From assembly GCA_028412835.1 (NCBI GenBank), contig JAONQW010000008.1:1-44545 (forward strand): DNA of 44,545 nucleotides. The letters run 5' to 3'. Origin of the DNA: Candidatus Pelagibacterales bacterium (lineage in GTDB: Bacteria > Pseudomonadota > Alphaproteobacteria > Pelagibacterales > AG-422-B15). The notes beneath the pieces are model-generated. The model made no database searches. It was not told the DNA's origin and was given only the letters and a program-made list of their open reading frames with translations. Below, one piece after another: positions 16,570 through 23,442 of this stretch (within the stretch, counting starts at the first letter, position 1; every line of letters starts with the position of its first letter). Position numbers and translations under genes: made by a program.

Positions 16570-17586
16570 TTAAAAATCTTCTAGTAATTTTGTGCTCTTT
16601 GTATCGTACTGTTCCTGACTAATTAAGCCCTCGTCCAAGATTGCTTTAAGTTCTTTTAGCTTAACTTTCACACCAGGCTCTTCTGAGGTTGTTTCAACAA
16701 CTGTTTTGGAAGTTACATAATCGAGTCTACCAGTAAGAGATCGACAACTTTCGACAGTTAGTTTTCTTGATTTGGCCTCTTTTATATATTCTATTTTATT
16801 AGCATTTTGCAAATCCCAGTCAACCCCGGATAATGTAATTGCTTTAGCACAAACTACCATATCACTACTATTAGATAGTGAGCTAGAGCTTGAATTAGAG
16901 TTTGATTTTGCAATATAGCTATCCGTTAAACTTCTAGTAACATTACTAGTTATTTTTGAAGTACTCGTAAAATTTAATAACTGAGTTGCCATAGTATAAT
17001 CTCCAGGTTTTCCCTGAACATTGTTTTTGAAAACTTTCATCAAACTTTTTCCAATTACTTCAAGTTGATTTTTGTTCAAGGCATTAATATTAGAAAATTT
17101 TTGAGGATAATAAACATTATAATAAGCACTCATTAAAGGGCTTCCTTGGTTTTTTTCTGCGTGAAGCCCAATATGAAGCCAGTCTCCTCCGTTCGCATAA
17201 TCTATATCTTGAATACAATATGATGTTTGCAAAGCATTTCTAATTAGGCCTGTTGCATGTACAGTATATTTATCACCATTATCATTTTTATTTTTACACT
17301 TTTTAACTCCGCTTGATGCAAAGTAATCACCAGCTATTTGAGTATTTGGAATAGAAATAAAAAAAAGAGCACCGTCTATGTTATTATCAAATTCTACACT
17401 GGTATATTGTTTGCGAACAGTGACTTCAACAGCTTTCCATTTTCCAGGTGGAAGTGAAACCGTCATTTTGGTTCCAAAAACTTTATTTAAATGATTTTGG
17501 TAAACTTCACCTTTAATAATATCTGTGGCTAAAGAAATATTTATACTAAAGATGATTGTCCCTATTATTATTAATATATTCCTCAT
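16570..17586 (-). CDS. exported protein with C-terminal SHOCT domain
   Basis: A 338-residue protein with a signal peptide (residues 1-21, ending ISLATD). The mature region has several Cys (for example KKCKNKNDNGDKYT, TSYCIQDIDYANGGDWLHIG, AESCRS-like SCRSLTG) and a Ser-rich linker near residue 240. The last 32 residues, LKELKAILDEGLISQEQYDT onward, match the SHOCT short C-terminal domain, which is common on membrane or exported proteins and has no known activity. It is bracketed by two nested repeat pairs at the tRNA-Leu locus, so it appears to be a passenger gene of a past insertion. Function unknown. Confidence 0.8.
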   Translation of the reverse strand: MRNILIIIGTIIFSINISLATDIIKGEVYQNHLNKVFGTKMTVSLPPGKWKAVEVTVRKQYTSVEFDNNIDGALFFISIPNTQIAGDYFASSGVKKCKNKNDNGDKYTVHATGLIRNALQTSYCIQDIDYANGGDWLHIGLHAEKNQGSPLMSAYYNVYYPQKFSNINALNKNQLEVIGKSLMKVFKNNVQGKPGDYTMATQLLNFTSTSKITSNVTRSLTDSYIAKSNSNSSSSSLSNSSDMVVCAKAITLSGVDWDLQNANKIEYIKEAKSRKLTVESCRSLTGRLDYVTSKTVVETTSEEPGVKVKLKELKAILDEGLISQEQYDTKSTKLLEDF

Positions 17587-17640
17587 CTAAAGATCTAATC
17601 ATAAAAAAACTTATAGTTAAAATGGTTTTTAATACCACAT

Positions 17641-17661
17641 GTGTCGCCACAGTGTCCCCAG
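17641..17661. repeat. 21-bp flanking repeat, right copy
   Basis: Begins GTGTCGCCACAGTGTCCCC and is the partner of 16543-16563, 1098 bp away, with two mismatches. Confidence 0.85.
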
Positions 17662-17725
17662 TAGAGAAAACTCTATTAAAAAGGTCTTATAAGTGTCTGA
17701 AATGAATTTATTTTTATTTTAACAC

Positions 17726-17772
17726 GCACAGGCACCTAAAACCTGCGTGTCTACCAATTCCACCATATCCGC
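17726..17772 (-). pseudogene. tRNA-Leu 5'-half fragment
   Basis: The first 47 bases of tRNA-Leu, from the acceptor GCGGATA through the D-arm and anticodon arm, are repeated with one change (ACCTG to GCCTG in the anticodon stem). The variable arm, T-arm and 3' acceptor strand are missing, so it cannot fold into a tRNA. Confidence 0.9.
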
Positions 17773-17859
17773 AAACTGTTAGAATTGGGAAAATAGACTA
17801 TTTTCTAATAAATTACAGAATTATTTTAAAGTAGGTAAAGTATCGGTTTAAGGGGTTTT
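17726..17859. repeat. direct repeat, copy B: tRNA-Leu 5' half plus upstream DNA
   Basis: Partner of 16399-16533. The match breaks at both ends: in the anticodon arm on one side and after the TTAAGGGGTTTTT run on the other. Confidence 0.93.
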
Positions 17860-17863
17860 TAGC

Positions 17864-17924
17864 GCCTAACTTTATTTGCAAAATAAACATAATGAGTACC
17901 AAAATGCTTAAAACAAAGTTAGGC
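17864..17924. repeat. inverted repeat with 41-nt loop downstream of msrA
   Basis: GCCTAACTTT (17864-17873) and AAAGTTAGGC (17915-17924) are perfect 10-bp complements. No T-run follows on either strand, so it is not a standard terminator. It may stabilise the msrA 3' end or mark an insertion boundary. Confidence 0.6.
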
Positions 17925-17952
17925 AAAATCAGTTTATAGTAAAATAAGGTAT

Positions 17953-18471
17953 TTAGAAATCGGAATTAAATAAGGTTTGGTTTTGATTAACGTACATTTG
18001 ATGGTAGCACATTCTGCCAGTTTTTTCGATAAAGTCTTGATGGTATTCCTCGGCTTTATAAAAAATAGCAGCTTCTCTTACTTCGGTAACAATTGAATCT
18101 TTAAAAAAATTACCTGCATCTATTATCTTTATCTTTTTATTAGCTGCATTCATTTCATCTGGATTGGCATAAAAAATAACTGATTTGTATTGTTCACCAA
18201 CATCTGGTCCTTGCCGATCAACTGTTGTTGGATCATGAATTTTAAAAAACATATCTAACAATGCATCATACGAAACTATATTTGCATCATATTCTATCTG
18301 TACAACTTCGATATGACCGGTGGTACCAGTTAGAACATCTTCATAGGTAGGATTTTCAGTGTGGCCACCACTATAACCAGAAACAACTGCTGAAACACCG
18401 ACCATTCCCTTAAAGAAATGTTCAACACCCCAAAAACAACCTCCAGCAAATATAGCGTTAGATAAACCCAT
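17953..18471 (-). CDS. msrA: peptide-methionine (S)-S-oxide reductase
   Basis: A 172-residue cytosolic enzyme that reduces the S-epimer of methionine sulfoxide. The catalytic Cys12 is in AGGCFWGVEHFF. Other signature blocks are VSGYSGGHTENPTYEDVLTG, GHIEVVQIEYD and EYHQDFIEK. The C-terminal half has one further Cys (RMCYHQMYV) that may serve as resolving residue. A second methionine sulfoxide reductase, MsrB, is encoded far away in the suf operon and is predicted to be exported, so the two appear to act in different compartments. Confidence 0.95.
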   Translation of the reverse strand: MGLSNAIFAGGCFWGVEHFFKGMVGVSAVVSGYSGGHTENPTYEDVLTGTTGHIEVVQIEYDANIVSYDALLDMFFKIHDPTTVDRQGPDVGEQYKSVIFYANPDEMNAANKKIKIIDAGNFFKDSIVTEVREAAIFYKAEEYHQDFIEKTGRMCYHQMYVNQNQTLFNSDF

Positions 18472-18513
18472 AATCTCTAATATATTCTATTATTTGTAAA
18501 AATCAAAAAAACT

Positions 18514-19500
18514 TTAATGACCATAAAGTATAAATCGTTTTGTATGCCATCTCCATGCACTATCTATGATATTCGTCATAGAAGTAAATTGTGGATTCCA
18601 ATTTAAATCTGCTAAAATACTTTTATTATCTGCTACTAACGATATTGGATCGCCTTCTCGTTTATCTTTAAATTTAATATCAATCTTATTTTTAGTTACT
18701 TGTTCACAAGCTTTAATAATTTCTAGCACACTAAAGCCTTTACCAATACCAATATTGTATGCTTGTTGCATCCTGCTAACTCCAAAATTTTCAAATGCCA
18801 AGTAATGAGTATCTACTATATCACTAACATGAACGTAATCTCTAATACATGTTCCATCTTTAGTTGGATAATTATTTCCATAAACATAAAATTCTTCTTT
18901 AGGATCCAATAGAGATTGTAAAATATTTGGTATTAGATGAGTTTCACAAGCATGATCTTCTCCAAATTTACCTTCTGGATCAGCCCCACAAGCATTAAAG
19001 TATCTTAAACTTATAGAATTTAAACCGTATTGTTTTGAAGTTTGATTAATATCTTTTTCTGCCTGTAACTTACTTTTACCATAAGGATTAATAGGCATTT
19101 TGTTGGCGTCTTCAGTAATAAAATCTAATTCAGATTTTCCATATACAGCTGCACTAGATGAGAAGATTAAATTATTTAAATCATTATCAAGCATTACTTT
19201 TAATAAGTTTTTTGTGCCGGTGATGTTATTTAAATAATATAAGTCTGGGTTATTAATAGACTCGCTAACTAAAGACTTTCCAGCAAAATGAAATATGCCA
19301 TCAAATTTTCTTTTATTTAATTTTTTTGATAAATTCTCAGTATCAACTAAATCAATATTTAAGTGTTCACAATCTTGAATATTGTACTCATGACCAGTTG
19401 ATAGATTGTCCAAGACAACAACTTCAGAATTTTTCTTTAATAATAAGTTGACCATGTGTGAACCAATATAACCGGCCCCACCTGTAACAAGAAATTTCAT
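18514..19500 (-). CDS. galE: UDP-glucose 4-epimerase
   Basis: A 328-residue short-chain dehydrogenase-fold enzyme that interconverts UDP-glucose and UDP-galactose for surface polysaccharide synthesis. The NAD-binding motif GGAGYIGSHM is at residues 7-16. The catalytic SSAAVYGK and YxxxK (INPYGKSKLQAEKD) motifs are present, as is the substrate block RYFNACGADPEGKFGEDH. Length is standard. It is preceded on the same strand by a candidate small RNA with its own terminator, so galE probably has its own promoter in the short AT-rich gap before its ATG. Confidence 0.93.
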   Translation of the reverse strand: MKFLVTGGAGYIGSHMVNLLLKKNSEVVVLDNLSTGHEYNIQDCEHLNIDLVDTENLSKKLNKRKFDGIFHFAGKSLVSESINNPDLYYLNNITGTKNLLKVMLDNDLNNLIFSSSAAVYGKSELDFITEDANKMPINPYGKSKLQAEKDINQTSKQYGLNSISLRYFNACGADPEGKFGEDHACETHLIPNILQSLLDPKEEFYVYGNNYPTKDGTCIRDYVHVSDIVDTHYLAFENFGVSRMQQAYNIGIGKGFSVLEIIKACEQVTKNKIDIKFKDKREGDPISLVADNKSILADLNWNPQFTSMTNIIDSAWRWHTKRFILYGH

Positions 19501-19519
19501 ACTAAAAAAATATTTTTAT

Positions 19520-19610
19520 AAAAAAAATGCTCTAAGTAGATTGTTGAAAAATCATAAAGGGAAGTGAAAGGTGGATATTAAGATCCAGACTCCCCACTCT
19601 ACCTAGAACA
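19520..19610 (-). ncRNA. candidate small RNA with closing stem and U8 terminator
   Basis: On the minus strand TGTTCTAGGTAGA (19598-19610) and TCTACTTAGAGCA (19528-19540) form a 13-bp helix with two G-U pairs, directly followed by eight T (19520-19527). Inside are a GGGGAG/CTTCCC stem and an apical hairpin TGGAT/ATCCA with a 6-nt loop. A promoter with TTGACA lies at the right distance, putting the 5' end at the first base of the closing stem. It lacks the GGAA loop and AGCAG of SRP RNA and is too short for 6S RNA. It could instead be a leader of galE, though the terminator would need to be read through. Confidence 0.6.
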
Positions 19611-19615
19611 AGCTA

Positions 19616-19644
19616 TAGTTATGCCTTGAATAGATAAATGTCAA
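19616..19644 (-). promoter_or_regulatory. promoter of the candidate small RNA
   Basis: TTGACA (19639-19644) and TAACTA (19616-19621) on the minus strand are 17 bp apart. The -35 is a perfect consensus and overlaps the stop codon of the ABC-F gene. The predicted start, about seven bases past the -10, coincides with the base of the 13-bp stem. Confidence 0.6.
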
Positions 19645-21533
19645 TTATCTTCTAGTTCAATCAATAATGATGACCAGGATTTTTCTTCTATTTCAATTTC
19701 AATTATTAACTCTGCATGCCTTTTAGATGCCTTTTTTGCAATACTTATATTTTTTCCACTATAAAAATCTGGATCGTTCATTTTTTTTTCAATTCTAGCT
19801 TTGTCTTTTTCGAGCTGTAAAATATTTTTCTCACAATCACTAATTAATCTTTTAACTAAAGATGAATTTCTTTTTTTCTTTATATTGTTTGGCTTAGTTG
19901 TAGTTTCTTTATTTTGAGTATTATCTGAATCTAACAGACTTACCTTGTTAGCTTTTTTTTCAATTTTAACTGATTTGCTACTAAGGAGCATTTTTTTATA
20001 TTCATCCATGTCACCATGAAAAGAATTAACTTCACCATCTTGTACTAACCATAGTCTGTCAGCAACCATTTCCACTAAATGAGAGTCATGACTAACAAGA
20101 ATTACTGCGCCTTGAAATTGATTTAAGGCTAAAACTAAAGCCTCACGACTTTCAATATCTAAATGATTAGTTGGTTCATCAAGTATTAATATATGTGGAT
20201 CTTCTATAGCTGCTATGACCATTAATAGCCTAGCTTTTTGACCACCAGATAGTAATTCAACCTTAGTATTTGCAACATTGGTATCTATACCTGCCGAACC
20301 TAAACGAGCACGTAATTGATGAATTGGCTCAGATGGTTTTAGTCTCATCATATGCTGTACCGGTGTTTCGCCCCTAACTAATTCGTCAAGTTGATGTTGT
20401 GCAAAAAAACCTACTTTTAACTTATTAGATTTATCTTGTTTGCCATCAATCAACTTAATCCGATCTGCAATTAACTTAGATAATGTCGACTTCCCTTCAC
20501 CATTAGCGCCAAGTAAGGCAATTCGATCATCTTGGTCTAAACGCAAATTAAGATTTTTTAATACCGGTACTCCATCATAACCAACGCTACCTTTATCAAT
20601 ACTTACTAGTGGAGGTGGCAATTCTTTAGAGGTATTAAATTGAAATGAGGCAACAGCATTTTCTGATAGAGCAATAATCGGCTCCATTTTTTCTAATTGC
20701 TTCATTCTAGACTGAGCTTGTTTTGCTTTAGAAGCTTTAGCTTTAAATCTATCAACAAAACTCTGAATATGTGCGCGTTGATTATCTTGTTTCCTTTTTA
20801 GAGATTGAAGTTGTTCTAACTTCATTCGTCGCTCTTTATCAAATTGATCATAATTACCTGAATAATAATTAAGTTTTTTATCTGTTAAGTGAAGTATGCC
20901 TGTAACAGCTCGGTTTAATAATTCTCGATCGTGAGATATTACTAAAATTGTATTTTTATATTTAGCTAAAAAGTTTTCTAACCATACAGCACCCTCTAAA
21001 TCTAGATAATTAGTTGGCTCATCAAGCAGTAAAATATCAGGATTGGAAAATAAAACTCCACCAAGCGCAACACGCATTCGCCATCCACCAGAAAATTCAT
21101 GACAAGGCCTTAGCTGTGCTTTGTTATTAAATCCTAAGCCCGATAAGATAATTGATGCTCGTGCTTCTGCTGAGTAAGCATCTATATCAACTAATCTGAT
21201 TTGTATTTCAGCTATTCTATTTGGATCAGTCGCAGACTCTGCTTCAGCAAGCAAGCTTGTACGTTCTTTATCCTGCTGCATAACAGTTTCGATTAAGCTA
21301 TCATTAGTTGCTGGCGCCTCTTGTTCAACGCCTCCAATTCTAAAATGTCTTGGTATTTCAATTATACCACTATCAACAGTCCATTCATTCCTTATAAGTT
21401 TAAATAAACTAGTTTTACCAGTACCATTACGACCCACTATTCCAACTTTTTGACCAGTTGGTATATTTACTGATGTCTCATTAAAAAGTATTGATCCACC
21501 GATAGAGAAAGATAGTTTCTTAATATTTAACAT
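19641..21533 (-). CDS. ABC-F family ATPase (YheS/Uup type)
   Basis: A 630-residue soluble protein with two ABC ATPase domains and no membrane part, the ABC-F plan for ribosome-binding translation factors. Domain 1 has Walker A GRNGTGKTSL (near residue 35), signature LRPCHEFSGGWRMRVALGG and LLLDEPTNYLD. A basic helical linker (about 235-280, KRKQDNQRAHIQSFVDRFKA) corresponds to the P-site tRNA-interaction motif. Domain 2 has GANGEGKSTLSK, LLSGGQKARL and LILDEPTNHLD. The tail from about residue 550 is a Lys-rich coiled coil. Whether it resolves stalled ribosomes or has another role cannot be told. It lies 18 bp downstream of the SulP gene. Confidence 0.92.
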   Translation of the reverse strand: MLNIKKLSFSIGGSILFNETSVNIPTGQKVGIVGRNGTGKTSLFKLIRNEWTVDSGIIEIPRHFRIGGVEQEAPATNDSLIETVMQQDKERTSLLAEAESATDPNRIAEIQIRLVDIDAYSAEARASIILSGLGFNNKAQLRPCHEFSGGWRMRVALGGVLFSNPDILLLDEPTNYLDLEGAVWLENFLAKYKNTILVISHDRELLNRAVTGILHLTDKKLNYYSGNYDQFDKERRMKLEQLQSLKRKQDNQRAHIQSFVDRFKAKASKAKQAQSRMKQLEKMEPIIALSENAVASFQFNTSKELPPPLVSIDKGSVGYDGVPVLKNLNLRLDQDDRIALLGANGEGKSTLSKLIADRIKLIDGKQDKSNKLKVGFFAQHQLDELVRGETPVQHMMRLKPSEPIHQLRARLGSAGIDTNVANTKVELLSGGQKARLLMVIAAIEDPHILILDEPTNHLDIESREALVLALNQFQGAVILVSHDSHLVEMVADRLWLVQDGEVNSFHGDMDEYKKMLLSSKSVKIEKKANKVSLLDSDNTQNKETTTKPNNIKKKRNSSLVKRLISDCEKNILQLEKDKARIEKKMNDPDFYSGKNISIAKKASKRHAELIIEIEIEEKSWSSLLIELEDN

Positions 21534-21551
21534 GATTATTTAATAGAAAAG

Positions 21552-23126
21552 TTAATGGCTGCCAAAAATACCGGTCTTAACACCGTAGTCAGCTGCCAAT
21601 GCATAGTTTGGATCATCATCACTATCAATGATTAAATGGCCAGCTTTAGATAAAAGTGCATGACAGTCTCTGCTTAAGTGTCTTAATTGAATATTTTTTC
21701 CTAAATTTTCATATTTAGTTGCTAACATTTCTATTGATTGAAGAGCAGATTGATCCACTACTTGAGACTTAGTGAAGTCCACTATAACATTTTTAGGATC
21801 TTCATCTGGGTTAAATAATTCAGCAAATCCCTCACAAGACCCAAAAAATAATGGGCCATCTAATTCATATATTTTGGTTTGACCATCATCAGATAAACTT
21901 GTTCTTGTTTTAATGTGCTTAGCTGTATTCCATGCATAAGCTACTGATGCAAATATAACGCCTACAACAACAGCTGTTGCAAGATCTGTTGCAACTGTGA
22001 CACCTGTTACTAAAATAGTAACAAACGCATCCGCCTTAGGAACTTTTCTTAAAATTAATATTGATCGCCATGCAAAGGTTCCGATAACAACCATGAACAT
22101 AACACCTACAAGTGCTGCCAATGGTATTTCTTCAATTATTGGACTAGCCACAAGAATAAATAATAAAAGAAAAAAAGCAGATGAAACTGCAGCTAAACGT
22201 GTGCGACCTCCAGAGTTAACATTAATCATTGATTGTCCAATCATGGCACAACCTCCCATGCCACCAAAAAAACCTGTAGCTACATTAGCAACACCTTGTG
22301 CCACACACTCTTGACTGGCGCCACCTCTTTCGTTGACCATTTCACCAATTAAATTAAGGGTTAACAAACTTTCAATTAGACCAATTGCTGCCAAAATAAA
22401 TGCGTATGGTAAAATTATTAATAATGAATCAATAGAAAATGGTATCTGAGGCACATAAAAATCTGGAAATTTTCCTGCTACTGATGCCATATCTCCAACA
22501 CGTGGAACATCTATACCAAAAAAAATTACAACAAACGCTACTACACAAATACCCATTAATGGCGCAGGAATAGATTTAGTTACTTTTGGTGTTAACCATA
22601 TAACTATCATTGTTAGAAAAACTAACGATAACATAATAATTAAAGATACATCTGATAACCATTCAGAGTCATGTCTACCACCAACTTTAAACTGCTCTAA
22701 TTGTGATAGCCCAATTACTATTGCAAGACCATTAACAAATCCCAACATAACAGAATGAGGAACTAATCTAATAAACCTTCCCCATCTTAAGAAGCCAAAT
22801 ATTATTTGCATCAGCCCCATTAAAATAACAGTCGCAAATAGATATTGAACACCATGAAGAGCAACTAGTGAAACCATAACAACAGCAAGTGCCCCAGTAG
22901 CACCTGATATCATACCTGGACGCCCACCAATTAAAGCGGTTATCAGTCCAATTATAAAAGCAGCGTATAAGCCAACCAGAGGGTTTACTCCGGCAACAAA
23001 AGCAAATGCAATAGCCTCTGGAACCAGTGCCAACGCAACAGTGAGTCCAGCTAAAAGTTCAATGCTTAAACTTGTGCTTGTTAAAGGAAAGTAATTCCAG
23101 AAAATATTGCTGTTTTGGTTTTTCAT
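21552..23126 (-). CDS. SulP family anion permease with STAS domain
   Basis: A 524-residue inner-membrane transporter. About 10-12 hydrophobic helices include the SulP hallmarks ALALVPEAIAFAFVAGVNPLVGLYAAF and the GGMGGCAMIGQSMIN region; the soluble C-terminus (DGPLFFGSCEGFAELF, VIVDFTKSQVVDQSALQSIE) is a STAS domain. Substrates in the family include sulfate, bicarbonate and dicarboxylates. The start is set at the ATG at 23124-23126. The frame stays open for 13 further codons, but those are translated from the tRNA-Lys repeat of the inserted element. Before that insertion the gene would have begun seven bases after tRNA-Lys. Confidence 0.9.
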   Translation of the reverse strand: MKNQNSNIFWNYFPLTSTSLSIELLAGLTVALALVPEAIAFAFVAGVNPLVGLYAAFIIGLITALIGGRPGMISGATGALAVVMVSLVALHGVQYLFATVILMGLMQIIFGFLRWGRFIRLVPHSVMLGFVNGLAIVIGLSQLEQFKVGGRHDSEWLSDVSLIIMLSLVFLTMIVIWLTPKVTKSIPAPLMGICVVAFVVIFFGIDVPRVGDMASVAGKFPDFYVPQIPFSIDSLLIILPYAFILAAIGLIESLLTLNLIGEMVNERGGASQECVAQGVANVATGFFGGMGGCAMIGQSMINVNSGGRTRLAAVSSAFFLLLFILVASPIIEEIPLAALVGVMFMVVIGTFAWRSILILRKVPKADAFVTILVTGVTVATDLATAVVVGVIFASVAYAWNTAKHIKTRTSLSDDGQTKIYELDGPLFFGSCEGFAELFNPDEDPKNVIVDFTKSQVVDQSALQSIEMLATKYENLGKNIQLRHLSRDCHALLSKAGHLIIDSDDDPNYALAADYGVKTGIFGSH

Positions 23127-23132
23127 ATTTAG

Positions 23133-23177
23133 TGGTGAGTCCGCTCGGGCTCGAACCGAGGACAATTCCCTTAAAAG
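23133..23177 (-). repeat. attachment site, far end (tRNA-Lys 3' fragment)
   Basis: Forty-five bases identical to 29750-29794, running from the encoded CCA through the T-arm, variable loop and anticodon stem into the loop. Beyond 23177 the sequence departs at once from tRNA-Lys. This is the chromosomal tRNA end displaced by integration. Confidence 0.95.
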
Positions 23178-23286
23178 CTTGATGAGATACCCGTGGAGAG
23201 ATGTCCGTCTATTCTAATTCCCTAATGCTTTCTACCTTTCGTTATATGGGATTATATACGAGTAGTGTCACGAAGTGAAATGAAAA

Positions 23287-23315
23287 GACGTCAAGTACGT
23301 CAGAGGGACGTCAAG
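23287..23315. promoter_or_regulatory. candidate integrase arm-type sites (left)
   Basis: GACGTCAAG at 23287-23295 and 23307-23315, with TACGTCAG between them, is a set of three ACGTCA units about ten bases apart. The same ACGTCA core recurs at the other end of the element beside the integrase gene. A second pair of near-repeats, GAGTCATYAAA, lies at 23346 and 23367. Confidence 0.55.
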
Positions 23316-23442
23316 GTTTGGGAATGTATTATTAGAATCCATTTAGAGTCATCAAACTCGCTTACTGAGTCATTAAAACTATCTTTGACTCCCTACCTAC
23401 CCTGAGCCACGATACGTGAATCCTGAAGAGTCTGAGTCCGTT

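Larger units (their letters stand above)
17587..17952. other. non-coding stretch between SHOCT gene and msrA
   Basis: A 366-bp gap with no credible gene. It contains the right 21-bp repeat (17641-17661), the right copy of the tRNA-Leu duplication (17726-17859) and a long-loop inverted repeat (17864-17924). The first 54 bp upstream of the SHOCT gene presumably hold its ribosome site, which is poor. Confidence 0.7.

Noticed and set aside
19520-19610. SRP (4.5S) RNA or 6S RNA identity for the candidate small RNA
   Set aside because: The apical loop lacks the GGAA/AGCAG elements of SRP RNA, and at about 90 nt it is half the length of 6S RNA.
23127-23165. 13-codon N-terminal extension of the SulP transporter
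   Set aside because: It is translated from the tRNA-Lys attachment repeat; the ATG at 23126 gives a normal SulP start.
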